From NCBI RefSeq assembly GCF_002968015.1, contig NZ_PUIP01000001.1, positions 62,001-126,000 on the forward strand: 64,000 bases of DNA, read 5' to 3'. Numbering within the stretch: position 1 is the stretch's first letter; each line of letters opens with the position of its first letter. The notes beneath the pieces were generated by a model. That model saw only the letters and a list, made by a program, of their open reading frames with translations. It made no database searches and was not told the origin of the DNA. Below are positions 38,296 to 47,506 of the stretch, one piece after another. The DNA is from Massilia phosphatilytica (GTDB lineage Bacteria > Pseudomonadota > Gammaproteobacteria > Burkholderiales > Burkholderiaceae_D). The translations under genes and the position numbers were made by a program.

Positions 38296-40539
38296 TCAAT
38301 GAGATGAGTCTTGCTTGGGCAGCGCGAACGAGAACGTCGCGCCGTCGCCCTGCACGGAGTCGGCCCAGACGCGGCCGTTGTGGCGCTCGACGATGCGGCG
38401 CACGTTCGCCAGGCCGATGCCCGTGCCCTGGAAATCTTCCATCCGGTGCAGGCGCTGGAACACGCCGAACAGCTTGTGCACGTATTCCATGTTGAAGCCG
38501 GCGCCGTTGTCCGCCACGTGGAAGACCGTCTCGTGCGGATGGTCTTCGGCAGACACGCGGATTACGGCCGGATCGCGCTGGCCCGTGAACTTGACGGCAT
38601 TGGACAGCAGGTTGAACAAGGCCAGGTGCAGGAACGTCGGGTCGGCCCAGACGTCGGGCAGCGGTCCGATGTCCCAGTCGATGTTGCGGCCGCGCGTTTC
38701 CAGTGCCAGCTTGTCGAGGCAGGACGCGACCAGGTCGTTCATGTCGACGGTCGTCGGGCGCAGCGACGCGCGGCCCATCTGCGAGAACGACAGCAGGTCG
38801 TCGACGAGCTTGCCGGCGAGGCGCGCGGCGTCCTTGATGTTCTTGAGGAAGCGCTGGCGCTGCTGGGCATCCTCGCTGCCGGCCGACTCGAGCAGCAGGT
38901 CGGCAAAGCCCACGATGTGGCGCAGCGGCGCGCGCAGGTCGTGCGACACGGAATACGAGAACGCTTCCAGTTCCTTGTTCGCGCGGCCCAGTTCTTCGGC
39001 CAGTTCGGCCATCTGCTCGGCGCGTTCGAGCGCGATGCCGAGCAGGGCGGTGCGGAATTCCAGCGCCATCTCGATCTCGCCCTGGTGCCACGGCTGGCTC
39101 GTGCCGTGGATCGTCTCGCGCCAGGCGTCGAAGCTCGTGCGCGGCGACAGCTGCGTGGGCGTGCCAGCCGCGGGTGTCTTGGCGTGCGGATTGCCCGCCC
39201 ACTCGATCGTGTGCACATACTCGGGACGGAACCACAGCAGGTAGTGCTTGTGGATGCGCGAGATCGGCATCGCGAGCAGGCCGCTGGCGTTGCGGGTCAT
39301 GCGTTCCGCCAGCGGATACTGCGCGGACAGTTTATCGGCGTGGAACACGTCGCCGCGGTCGTGCAGGGCGAGCCAGTCGACGAGGGCGCGGATGTCGTCC
39401 TCGTCCGGCGTGTCGCCATACGTGAGGACGCGGTCGTCGACCATGATCGCTGCGCCCGACGCGCGCGCGAAGCGCAGCAGGTCCGGGAACACATTGACCA
39501 GGTTCTCGACGAAGTCGCTGCCCTGCGTGAGGCCGGCCAGCATCGACACCATCGTGCGCCGGACCTCGAGGCGGAACTGCAGGTCGGCCGCGTCCTCGCG
39601 CGATTCGATGCACAGCGCGAGGATCTGGCCCAGCTGCTCGCACGCGGTGCGCTTTTCGAAAGCGACCGGGATCGGTTCCTCGTTGTGGCAGGAGATCAGG
39701 CCCCACAGCTTGCCCTTGACCATCAGCGACACGGACATCGACGCGAGCGTGTTCATGTTGCGCATGTACTGCAGGTGCACGGGCGAGACGCTGCGCAGTG
39801 CCGCGAACGACAAATCGTTCGGCTGGCCCGTCACCGGGTTCAGCGGCGGCACGAGCGGCGCGGGGGTGTAGGTGGCGTCCTGGATCAGGCGGATGCGCGA
39901 CAGCTTGTACAGCTCGCGTGCCTGCGCCGGGATGTCGGAGGCGGGAAAGTGCTGCCCCATGTACGAGTGATAGCGTGCGTCGCGCGCTTCCGCCATCACA
40001 TGGCCGTGGCCGTCCGCGTCGAACTGGTAGACGAGCACGCGCCCGAAGCCCGTCACGGAGCGGATGTGCTGGCACGCCACGTTGGCCAGCGATTCGATGC
40101 TGCTCGTGTCGTTCACCTTCAGCAGGAAGTCGCCGATCAGCGGGTACAGGTGGCGGAAATCTGCCGCTTCCGCGCGGTCGACGGCTTCGAATTCGGCGAT
40201 GACGACGCCGTCCCATTTGTGGGCCAATACGTCGAAGTGGTTGCCGTTCGGCGTCGTGATCGTGCCCACGTAATACGGGCGCGCGCCGAGGTCGGCCGCC
40301 AGCTCGGGCGCGATGCGCTGCGCCGCCGCGTTGCCGATCACGTCCGCCAGCGAATGCCCGACGACGTCCCTCGCCGCGGCGCCGGTCCAGTCGCCCACGT
40401 TGGCGCTGGCCTGCAGCACCGCCAGGCCGGGCGCCAGCGTCAGCAGGAAACCATGCGGCTGGATGCTGCCGGGCGTGCGGATCGGTTCCTTGTCGCAGGT
40501 CGACAGGTCGAGGACGGGAGCAGTGGCGGCCTGGGTCAT
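38296..40539 (-). CDS. bphP: Bacteriophytochrome histidine kinase
   Basis: 747 residues, PAS-GAF-PHY-HisKA-HATPase. The biliverdin-binding Cys is at residue 15 in 'STCDKEPIRTPGSIQPHG', just before the PAS domain as in BphPs. The GAF motif 'FPASDIPAQARELY' is intact. 'AEELGRANKELEAFSYSVSHDLRAPLRHIVGFADLL' (in parts) carries the phospho-His near residue 531; 'GTGIGLANVRRIVERH' closes the ATP lid. It should be a red/far-red photosensor acting through the neighbouring Rcp1-like regulator. No heme oxygenase (bphO) gene is in the window. Confidence 0.95.
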   Translation of the reverse strand: MTQAATAPVLDLSTCDKEPIRTPGSIQPHGFLLTLAPGLAVLQASANVGDWTGAAARDVVGHSLADVIGNAAAQRIAPELAADLGARPYYVGTITTPNGNHFDVLAHKWDGVVIAEFEAVDRAEAADFRHLYPLIGDFLLKVNDTSSIESLANVACQHIRSVTGFGRVLVYQFDADGHGHVMAEARDARYHSYMGQHFPASDIPAQARELYKLSRIRLIQDATYTPAPLVPPLNPVTGQPNDLSFAALRSVSPVHLQYMRNMNTLASMSVSLMVKGKLWGLISCHNEEPIPVAFEKRTACEQLGQILALCIESREDAADLQFRLEVRRTMVSMLAGLTQGSDFVENLVNVFPDLLRFARASGAAIMVDDRVLTYGDTPDEDDIRALVDWLALHDRGDVFHADKLSAQYPLAERMTRNASGLLAMPISRIHKHYLLWFRPEYVHTIEWAGNPHAKTPAAGTPTQLSPRTSFDAWRETIHGTSQPWHQGEIEMALEFRTALLGIALERAEQMAELAEELGRANKELEAFSYSVSHDLRAPLRHIVGFADLLLESAGSEDAQQRQRFLKNIKDAARLAGKLVDDLLSFSQMGRASLRPTTVDMNDLVASCLDKLALETRGRNIDWDIGPLPDVWADPTFLHLALFNLLSNAVKFTGQRDPAVIRVSAEDHPHETVFHVADNGAGFNMEYVHKLFGVFQRLHRMEDFQGTGIGLANVRRIVERHNGRVWADSVQGDGATFSFALPKQDSSH

Positions 40540-40793
40540 GGATGGTGAACAGCGTGGGAAACGTCGGGTTGCAAGTGCAGCATTTTACAATGAAAAGCCA
40601 ATCGTCAAATCGGCATTCATACAACGATATCTCATCGATCCGCGCGAATCCGGCAAATTGTGCGGCCATGTTGGTGCGGTCGTTGTCGTGGAAATGGGAA
40701 ATTCGATGACGTTGTCATTACCTGGGAGGTAATCGCCGCGCCGCACACTGGCGGGCACACTGGCTCCAACGTCAACCACCGAAGGAGACCATC

Positions 40794-41642
40794 ATGGCCA
40801 TGCCGCGACACACTCGCGCCTACACCGGCGCCCCGAACACCATCATCGCCGGCGACGTCAACCTGTACTACCGCGACTGGGGCCGCGGCCGTCCCGTGCT
40901 GTTCGTGGCCGGCTGGTCGATGTGCTCGGATTCCTGGGGCTACCAGATGATGGCGTTGTGCCGCCAGGGCCTGCGCTGCATCGCCTTCGACCGGCGCGGC
41001 CATGGCCACTCGTCCGACCCCGGCGGCGGCTACGACCTCGACACGCTGGCCGATGACATCGCGGCCGTCATCGAAGCCCTCGACCTGCGCGACGTCGTGC
41101 TGGTCGGGCACTCGATGGGCTGCAACGAGATCGTCCGCTACCTCACGCGCCACGGCAGCGCGCGGGTGACGCAGGTCGCGCTGCTTGGCCCGATGACGCC
41201 AGGCGTCACGCTCTCCGCGTCGAATCCGCACGGGATCGATCCCGCGCTGCTGGAACAGTTCCGCAGCACGCAGCTGCTGCACGACTTCCCGCGCTGGATC
41301 GAGGAGAACGTCGAACCGTTCGTTCCCGGCGCCGGCCCGCGCATGCGCGACTGGCTCGCGCAGATGGCCCTGGAATGCTCGCTGCAGGCGCTGCACGATT
41401 GCCACGTCTGCGTGCAGGCCTCGAGCATGGAGGCGGAGCTGGGGGCCGTCGACGTGCCGGTGCTGCTGATCGCCGGCGCCCGCGACGTCTCCGCGCCGCT
41501 GGAGCTGACCGCGCGGCGCACTGCCGCCCTCGTGCCGGACTGCCGCCTCGTCGTCTACGAGGATGCGGCGCACGGCATGTTCCTCACGCACGTGGAGCAG
41601 GTCAATGGCGAGTTGCTTGAGTTCATCCGCGCGGAGGTCTAA
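40794..41642 (+). CDS. Alpha/beta hydrolase
   Basis: 282 residues. Nucleophile elbow 'LVGHSMGCNEIV' (Ser near 107), oxyanion/HG-type start 'GRPVLFVAGWSMCSDSW', 'AFDRRGHGHSSDPGGGYDLDTLADD', and catalytic Asp and His in 'LLIAGARDVSAP' and 'EDAAHGMFLTH'. Likely an esterase or a haloperoxidase-like hydrolase; substrate unknown. A good ribosome-binding site, AAGGAGACC, precedes the ATG. The XRE regulator gene follows 31 bp downstream on the same strand. Confidence 0.9.
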   Translation: MAMPRHTRAYTGAPNTIIAGDVNLYYRDWGRGRPVLFVAGWSMCSDSWGYQMMALCRQGLRCIAFDRRGHGHSSDPGGGYDLDTLADDIAAVIEALDLRDVVLVGHSMGCNEIVRYLTRHGSARVTQVALLGPMTPGVTLSASNPHGIDPALLEQFRSTQLLHDFPRWIEENVEPFVPGAGPRMRDWLAQMALECSLQALHDCHVCVQASSMEAELGAVDVPVLLIAGARDVSAPLELTARRTAALVPDCRLVVYEDAAHGMFLTHVEQVNGELLEFIRAEV

Positions 41643-41673
41643 ATTGATGCCTTTACATCAAGAGGGGATCGCG

Positions 41674-42525
41674 ATGCAGGATGGACACGCGGATGCGCGC
41701 AGCGACGGCTATTTCAGCGACTTCGGCTCGGCGCTGCGCTACTGGCGCACGCGGCGCGGCTACAGCCAGCTGCGCCTCGCGGTAGATTCCAGCGTCTCGC
41801 AACGCCACCTGAGTTTCCTGGAAAGCGGACGGGCGCAGCCGAGCCGCGACCTGGTCCTCAAGCTCGGTCTCGTGCTCGACGTGCCGCTCCGCCAGCGCAA
41901 CGCGATGCTGCTCGCGGCGGGCTTCGCGCCCGCCTACCAGGAGCGCAACCTGTCCGATCCGGAACTGTCGTCCGTGATGCAGGCGCTCGACTTCATGCTG
42001 CGCCAGCAGGCACCGTTTCCCGCCCTCGTCGTGGACCGGTTGTGGAACCTCGTCATGTTCAACGAACCCGCCGCCGGCTTCATGAAATGGCTGCTGGGCC
42101 TGCCTCCCGATGCGGCCATCCCGCGCGACGGCTCCATCAACGTGCTGCGCCTGATGCTCGATCCGAACGGGCTGCGGCCGCGCCTCGTCAACTGGCAGGC
42201 CGTGTGCGCGGACAGCCTGCTGTGGATCCAGCGCGAGGCCATGGCGGACGGGCCGGGCAGCGAGGCGACCGCGTTGCTGGCCGAGCTGTCCGCCTTGCCG
42301 GGGATGGCAGGTCTGTCCGATGGCCACTTGCCGAACCTCGACCGCCGTGCACTGCCGTTCCTGCCGCTGACGATCGCGCACGAGGGTGTGGAACTGAATC
42401 TGTTCACGACGATCACGACGCTGGGCACGCCGCACGACGTCACGGTGCACGAGCTGCGGCTGGAATCCTTTTTTCCGGCCGATGGCGCGACGGCGACATG
42501 GTTCCGAGAAAATTTTACAGCCTAA
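41674..42525 (+). CDS. XRE-family transcription regulator (MmyB-like)
   Basis: 283 residues. N-terminal helix-turn-helix 'FGSALRYWRTRRGYSQLRLA' and 'SVSQRHLSFLESGRAQPSRD'. The C-terminal domain has the MmyB ligand-binding pattern ('NEPAAGFMKWLLG', 'NVLRLMLDPNGLRPRLVNW', 'LRLESFFPADGATATWF'), a fold that binds fatty-acid-like molecules in some members. Start ATG 41674 has GAGGGG upstream; ATG 41647 is an alternative. It probably regulates the adjacent hydrolase gene. Confidence 0.88.
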   Translation: MQDGHADARSDGYFSDFGSALRYWRTRRGYSQLRLAVDSSVSQRHLSFLESGRAQPSRDLVLKLGLVLDVPLRQRNAMLLAAGFAPAYQERNLSDPELSSVMQALDFMLRQQAPFPALVVDRLWNLVMFNEPAAGFMKWLLGLPPDAAIPRDGSINVLRLMLDPNGLRPRLVNWQAVCADSLLWIQREAMADGPGSEATALLAELSALPGMAGLSDGHLPNLDRRALPFLPLTIAHEGVELNLFTTITTLGTPHDVTVHELRLESFFPADGATATWFRENFTA

Positions 42526-42560
42526 CAATGCCCATCAATTCCGGTGATTTTTTGTGAAGA

Positions 42561-42649
42561 TGCATCGCTAATGCACATTTTTGGCGCGCAAAAAAGCCGA
42601 AAATTGGCAATGTGAAATTCGTTAAATGCGGCGCGCGCAAGGCTTTTTT
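42561..42649. promoter_or_regulatory. Palindromes between the XRE gene and the PAS kinase gene
   Basis: TGCAT-CGCTA-ATGCA (42561-42575) is a short palindrome. AAAAAAGCC (42590-42598) and GGCTTTTTT (42641-42649) are perfect inverse complements 42 nt apart. The latter may fold as the XRE-gene terminator or act as a regulatory hairpin before the kinase gene. Confidence 0.4.
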
Positions 42650-42706
42650 CCGAGGTGTATGATGACCCGGTTTTGACCCTATTTCGAGTTCTTTCAGCCG
42701 CAGTCA

Positions 42707-44611
42707 ATGAACGACCTGACCCCCACGCAATCCTGGCCCGACGAGCGGCGCTACCAGTACCTGATCACCGGGATCAGCGACTACGCCATCTACATGCTGG
42801 ACCCGAACGGCTACGTCAGCAGCTGGAATGCCGGCGCCAACCGGTTCAAGGGCTATGTCGCGCACGAGATCCTGGGCGAGCACTTCTCGCGCTTCTACAC
42901 GCCGGAGGACCGCGAAGCGGGCATGCCCGCGCGTGCGCTCGCGATCGCGCTGGCGGAAGGCAAGTACGAGGCCGAGGGGTGGCGCGTGCGCAAGGACGGC
43001 TCGCGCTTCTGGGCCCACGTGGTGATCGATCCGATCTACAACGAAGAGGGTGTCCTGCTGGGCTTCGCGAAGGTCACGCGCGACGTCACGGAGCGCAAGC
43101 GCACCGAGGATGCGCTGCGCGAAAGCGAGCAGCGCTTCCGCCTGCTCGTGAACGGCGTCACCGACTACGCGCTGTACATGCTGTCGCCGGAAGGCACCGT
43201 CACGAACTGGAATCCCGGCGCCGAGCGCATCAAGGGCTACAGCCAGGCCGAAATCATCGGCAGCCATTTATCGCGCTTCTATACGGCGGAAGACCAGGCG
43301 GCGGGCATCCCGAAGCGCGCGCTCGACACGGCCGCGGCGGCGGGCCGCTACGAATCCGAAGGCTGGCGCGTGCGCAAGGACGGCTCGCGCTTCTGGGCGC
43401 ATGCCGTCATCGACGCCATCCGTGGCGACAACGGCGAGCTGCTCGGCTTCGCCAAGATCACGCGCGACCTGACGGAAAAAAAGAAGGCCGACGACGCGCT
43501 GGAAAAGGCCAACATCGCGCTGTACCAGGCGCAGAAGATGGAATCCATCGGCCAGCTCACGGGCGGCGTCGCGCACGACTTCAACAACCTGCTGTCGGTG
43601 CTGTCCAGCGGCCTGGAAGTGCTGGCCATGCAGCGGGGCGAGGGCGATGTGCGCACCTTGGAATCGATGCGGCGCGCGATCGACCGCGGCGCGCGCCTGA
43701 CCCAGCAACTGCTCGCGTTCGCGCGCCAGCAGCCGCTGCAGGCGGAAACGCGCAACCTCAACGGCATCATCCGCGGCTTCGAGACGGTGCTGCGCCGCGC
43801 GGGCAATCCCACCATCGATTTCGTGATCGACCTCGACCGCAAGGCCCACCAGGCCCTGATCGACAGCGCCCGTTTCGAGTCGGCGCTGCTGAACCTCGTC
43901 GTCAACGCGCGCGACGCGATGCCCGACGGCGGCCGCCTCGTCATCGCGACGGCCAACATCGTGGCGGACGGCCAGCACCCGCACGGCCTGGCGCCGGGCG
44001 AATACGTGCGCGTGACGGTCAGCGACACGGGCGCCGGCATGCCGCCCGACGTGGTGGCGCGCGCCTTCGAACCGTTCTTCACGACGAAGGAAGTGGGCAA
44101 GGGCACGGGCCTGGGCCTGTCGCAGGTCTATGGCTTCATCAAGCAGTCGGGCGGCGAGGTCGCCATCGACAGCAATCCGGGCGAGGGCTCGACCGTGTCG
44201 ATCTACCTGCCGGCCGTCGTCAATCCTGTCGAGGAGACGAGCGCCGAGCACACGGAGCGCGTGCTGATCGTCGAGGACGAGCCGGACCTGATGGACGTGG
44301 CCGCGTCGCTGTTCACGAGCATGGGCTACGAGGTCGTCACGGCGGCCAGCGGGCAGGAAGCGATCGAGGTGATGGAGCAGCGCGACATCGACATCCTGTT
44401 CACCGATGTCGTGATGCCGAACGGGATGAACGGCATCGAGCTGGCCAGCTACACGCGCGAGCATCATCCGGGCACCAAGATCATGCTGGCATCGGGCTAT
44501 CCGCTGCCGGCCCTCAAGCAGCGGCATGGCGTCGACCTCAACGAGTTCGCGTTCGTCAACAAGCCGTACCGCCTGTCGGACCTGGCGCGGACCTTGCGAT
44601 CGGCGATGTGA
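42707..44611 (+). CDS. PAS-PAS hybrid histidine kinase/response regulator
   Basis: 634 residues, soluble. Two tandem PAS/PAC domains (about 18-135 and 140-258) share near-identical stretches: 'SRFYT' and 'GWRVRKDGSRFWAH' occur in both, pointing to an internal duplication. HisKA has 'GQLTGGVAHDFNNLLSVLSS' (His near 290); the HATPase has 'NLVVNARDAMPDGG' and 'GTGLGLSQVYGF'; the C-terminal receiver has 'VLIVEDEPDLMD' and Asp in 'LFTDVVMP' near 567. The ligand of the PAS domains is unknown. Its core resembles the kinase at 36208-37818. Confidence 0.9.
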   Translation: MNDLTPTQSWPDERRYQYLITGISDYAIYMLDPNGYVSSWNAGANRFKGYVAHEILGEHFSRFYTPEDREAGMPARALAIALAEGKYEAEGWRVRKDGSRFWAHVVIDPIYNEEGVLLGFAKVTRDVTERKRTEDALRESEQRFRLLVNGVTDYALYMLSPEGTVTNWNPGAERIKGYSQAEIIGSHLSRFYTAEDQAAGIPKRALDTAAAAGRYESEGWRVRKDGSRFWAHAVIDAIRGDNGELLGFAKITRDLTEKKKADDALEKANIALYQAQKMESIGQLTGGVAHDFNNLLSVLSSGLEVLAMQRGEGDVRTLESMRRAIDRGARLTQQLLAFARQQPLQAETRNLNGIIRGFETVLRRAGNPTIDFVIDLDRKAHQALIDSARFESALLNLVVNARDAMPDGGRLVIATANIVADGQHPHGLAPGEYVRVTVSDTGAGMPPDVVARAFEPFFTTKEVGKGTGLGLSQVYGFIKQSGGEVAIDSNPGEGSTVSIYLPAVVNPVEETSAEHTERVLIVEDEPDLMDVAASLFTSMGYEVVTAASGQEAIEVMEQRDIDILFTDVVMPNGMNGIELASYTREHHPGTKIMLASGYPLPALKQRHGVDLNEFAFVNKPYRLSDLARTLRSAM

Positions 44612-45808
44612 TTACAGTCCGAAGATGATGTCGCTGATCCGCTCGTAGACCGGGTCGGCCGACGGCCCGTTGTTCGGCCAGTTCAGGATATCGAAATGGT
44701 CGTATCCGCGGTAATTGCCGAGGAAATTCCACGTTCCCTTGACGGCCTTTCCGTCGTAGTCGCGCACCGGATGGCCGCTCGGCGCGCGCATGCTCACCGT
44801 GTTGACGACGCCGTCGTTCGGAAACCACGCGTTGTCGATGCGCACCCGGCCCGGCCCGTTCTGCGTGTACGCGCCCATGCCCGGCTGGGCCAGCGCACCG
44901 ACGATCCATTCGCCGGCGAACAGTTTGAAATACGGGATCATGTCCGCGCGCGGATACTGGAACTGGACGTTCTGCACGGGCGCGAGCACGCGGTCGGTGC
45001 CGTTGCAGCACCAGGCGCCGGCTTCCGTCGCCAGCGTCCCTACCGAAAAATAATAGGCCAGCGGCGACGTCAGCGCCCAGCGGTTGAACTCGCGCGCGCC
45101 GTCCGGCGCCAGTTCCCAGTGGGCCAGTTCGTTGTCGAGGATGTCGCGCAACGGACTGCGCAGGTTCGGCAGCACGTCCAGCACGGCGTCGCGCAACGTG
45201 GTGCCGTCGTGCGGCGCGGAGATCGTCACGACGCTCTTGATCCAGCCGGCCTTGCCACCCTTGTAGAGCTCGCCGCCGCCTTCGTCGCCGTCCGGCGAGC
45301 CATGTTCCAGCAGCTGGATCAGGGCGCGGATCGTCGTGCCTCCCTGGCTGTGGCCGATCATGTGGAGCGGGTGCGCGGCATCCCATTGCGGGTAGAACGC
45401 AAGCGGATAGTTGTCCGGATTGTTGGCCGGATCCGCGGCCCAGCATTTGCCGAACGGCTTCTGCGCCTGGCCCGGATAACCGTAGCGCGCCACGTGGTGG
45501 GCGCCGTAGTCGACGCAGCCGCCCTTGATCTGGGCATACAGCTCCGCGGCGCGGTCCCAGTTCGATGCGATCGCGCCCACCTGCGCCGTGAAGACGGTGT
45601 GCGGGCCGTGGTAGACGGTCAGGTGCGCGGCGATGTTGCCATAGCCGCCCCAGTATAAAAAGCTGCCGAGCGGATGCGATTCCGGCCCGAAGCCGAGGAC
45701 GCCGTGCACGAGCACGACGGGATCGTTATTGGCGGCACGTGCGGGCACCCCCTGTAAAGCGGCAAGCGCGAGCAGTGTGCAGGCGCAGGACTTCGTCAGT
45801 CGCAACAT
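44612..45808 (-). CDS. Secreted lipase
   Basis: 398 residues with a Sec signal (MLRLTKSCACTLLALAALQG, cleavage after ARA near 28). The mature start 'NNDPVVLVHGVLGFGPE' and the nucleophile elbow 'MIGHSQGGTTIRAL' match the family I.5/staphylococcal-type true lipases, as do 'TISAPHDGTTLRD' and 'HVARYGYPGQ'. Start at ATG 45808: GGAG lies 6 nt upstream. Secreted triacylglycerol hydrolase is the likely role. Confidence 0.88.
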   Translation of the reverse strand: MLRLTKSCACTLLALAALQGVPARAANNDPVVLVHGVLGFGPESHPLGSFLYWGGYGNIAAHLTVYHGPHTVFTAQVGAIASNWDRAAELYAQIKGGCVDYGAHHVARYGYPGQAQKPFGKCWAADPANNPDNYPLAFYPQWDAAHPLHMIGHSQGGTTIRALIQLLEHGSPDGDEGGGELYKGGKAGWIKSVVTISAPHDGTTLRDAVLDVLPNLRSPLRDILDNELAHWELAPDGAREFNRWALTSPLAYYFSVGTLATEAGAWCCNGTDRVLAPVQNVQFQYPRADMIPYFKLFAGEWIVGALAQPGMGAYTQNGPGRVRIDNAWFPNDGVVNTVSMRAPSGHPVRDYDGKAVKGTWNFLGNYRGYDHFDILNWPNNGPSADPVYERISDIIFGL

Positions 45809-45945
45809 GTGACTCTCCATTGGACGTGGCGAGCCCATTGTCGGTTTGATATGCGGCGCGGAGTTTGCGCTGCCTCGACCGGGACGATAAATGGAGTGTT
45901 GCAGCGCAACAGGATGGCGCAGGTGTCGCTTGCACGCACCGTACC

Positions 45946-46027
45946 CACGTAGGGTGGGCGTCCTCCGCCCACGCGGACATCCGCATGACGCACACATTCG
46001 CGTGGGCACGGGGTGCCCACCCTACGG
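45946..46027. repeat. Imperfect palindromic intergenic repeat
   Basis: CGTAGGGTGGGC (45948-45959) is mirrored by GCCCACCCTACG (46015-46026), and inside this GCCCACGCG (45967-45975) is mirrored by CGCGTGGGC (45999-46007). The whole about 80-bp unit can fold into a nested cruciform. Elements with CGTAGGGTGGGC ends are often dispersed repeats, so this may be a REP-like or MITE-like sequence. It lies between two genes of the same strand. Confidence 0.6.
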
Positions 46028-46056
46028 CCATTGTGCGAAGCGGAAAAACGAGGAAA

Positions 46057-47301
46057 TCAGTTCGCCGCCGTCATGCCCGCCGCGTTGCCCACCGCGCCAT
46101 TGCCCGGCACTGTGGACGCCGGCGTATTCGATGCCGTGACGGCAGCCTTCTCGGCCAGGTCCGGGTTCCACACGACGTGTTCGTCCACCGAGTACAGGCG
46201 GCACGGCTTGTCGCTCTTGGCCGAGCAGGTGGCCAGGGCGCGGGCTTCCGGATCCTCGCCTTCCTCGGCCCAGCACCAGGCGCCGCTGGGCGACACGGCG
46301 AACGCGCGCGGCGTCATCTTGGTGAGATATTCGCGGTAGGCGCGCTTGCCGTTTTCGGACAGGAACGGCACGGCGTCGATGTCCTCGATGCCGGCGAAGT
46401 TCGTCGCCTGCGGCTGCGGCGGTTCCGGCACCTGGTATACAACCTTGGTCGGCATGCCGATCCCTTGCAGGAATTTGATGGTGTCCGCCAGCCATACCTT
46501 TTGGCCGTCGCGGCTCGCCAGCATTCCATGCGAATCTCGCTTGAATGGCGCGTACTCGACGAGCTGGGCGTGGCCGCCGGCCTGTTCGAACGCGTCGTGC
46601 ATGCGGGACACGAGTTCCGGCGAGAACAGCGAATCGTTCTGGCCATACATCCACAGGCTCGGCACCTTGTTCTGCGACCCGTATTCGGCGAAGGCCGAGA
46701 CGAGGGCGGAGCGCCAGCCGCAGCCGTTGCTGTCGTCGCGCAGGCCACCGGCGAAGTTGATCAGGCCGCGCACGCCCGGCAGGTCTTCGGTGCCAAGCGC
46801 CATCGTCGCGAGGCCGCCATACGACTGGCCGGCGACGACGATGCGGTCGGTGTCGATCCATTTCTGCGCACGTGCGTAGTCGAGGGTGTCCTTGATGTCC
46901 TCGGCCTGGGTGTAGCCGTTGGCCGTCATGTCGCAGCCGTGGTCGCGGTAACGGCCCGTCGAGTTGGCGAAGCCCTGGCGCATCGGGACCATCACGGCAT
47001 AGCCCCGTTCCACGAAGGCGTGGGCCATGTGGTAGAAGCGGTCGCGCGGCTGCAGGTTCGGGTGACCCGGATCCTTGCCGTGGTTGATGATGATGAGCGG
47101 GAAGGGGCCCGGGCCATTCGGCTGGAACACGGTCGTCTCCAGGCGGGCCTGGTGGTCCTGGCCAGCGGGGATCAGGACGATGTGTTCATTGATCCGGTAG
47201 TCGAGCTGCAGCTCTTGTTCGATGGCGAGTCCCGGCAGCAGGGCCAGGGCAGCGATGAAGGCGGCGGTCAGTTTGCGAACGGAAGGGCGGACTTTAAGCA
47301 T
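46057..47301 (-). CDS. Secreted alpha/beta hydrolase (dienelactone-hydrolase-like)
   Basis: 414 residues with a signal sequence (start MLKVRPSVRKLTAAFIAALALLPGL, in parts). Nucleophile elbow 'VVAGQSYGGLATMAL', oxyanion region 'PLIIINHGKDPGHPN', and a possible catalytic Asp and His in 'LWMYGQNDSLFSPE' and 'RDSHGMLAS'. It is probably a periplasmic or secreted esterase or peptidase of the DLH/S9-like group. Start at 47301; an in-frame ATG at 47343 would place 14 residues before the signal. Confidence 0.82.
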   Translation of the reverse strand: MLKVRPSVRKLTAAFIAALALLPGLAIEQELQLDYRINEHIVLIPAGQDHQARLETTVFQPNGPGPFPLIIINHGKDPGHPNLQPRDRFYHMAHAFVERGYAVMVPMRQGFANSTGRYRDHGCDMTANGYTQAEDIKDTLDYARAQKWIDTDRIVVAGQSYGGLATMALGTEDLPGVRGLINFAGGLRDDSNGCGWRSALVSAFAEYGSQNKVPSLWMYGQNDSLFSPELVSRMHDAFEQAGGHAQLVEYAPFKRDSHGMLASRDGQKVWLADTIKFLQGIGMPTKVVYQVPEPPQPQATNFAGIEDIDAVPFLSENGKRAYREYLTKMTPRAFAVSPSGAWCWAEEGEDPEARALATCSAKSDKPCRLYSVDEHVVWNPDLAEKAAVTASNTPASTVPGNGAVGNAAGMTAAN

Positions 47302-47458
47302 GGAAGACTCTGGAACGACACCGGGTTTGCTCGTTTTCCGCAAAAACAGATTGCCTCGCGGAATGAATTGATTCTAAGCAGGGTGATTTCTCAGAGCAAT
47401 GTCCAATTAACCAATTCTCGAACTAAATCTTCGCGTGTGGCCACATTTGCCATAACAG

Positions 47459-47471
47459 GCAGATAATCTGC
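47459..47471. promoter_or_regulatory. Candidate MarR operator
   Basis: GCAGAT-A-ATCTGC is a 13-bp palindrome, 35 bp before the marR-like start. MarR proteins commonly bind such short palindromes in their own promoters. Confidence 0.45.
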
Positions 47472-47506
47472 ATGGCCAACGATTGGGATACCCATGTTTA
47501 ACTGAC

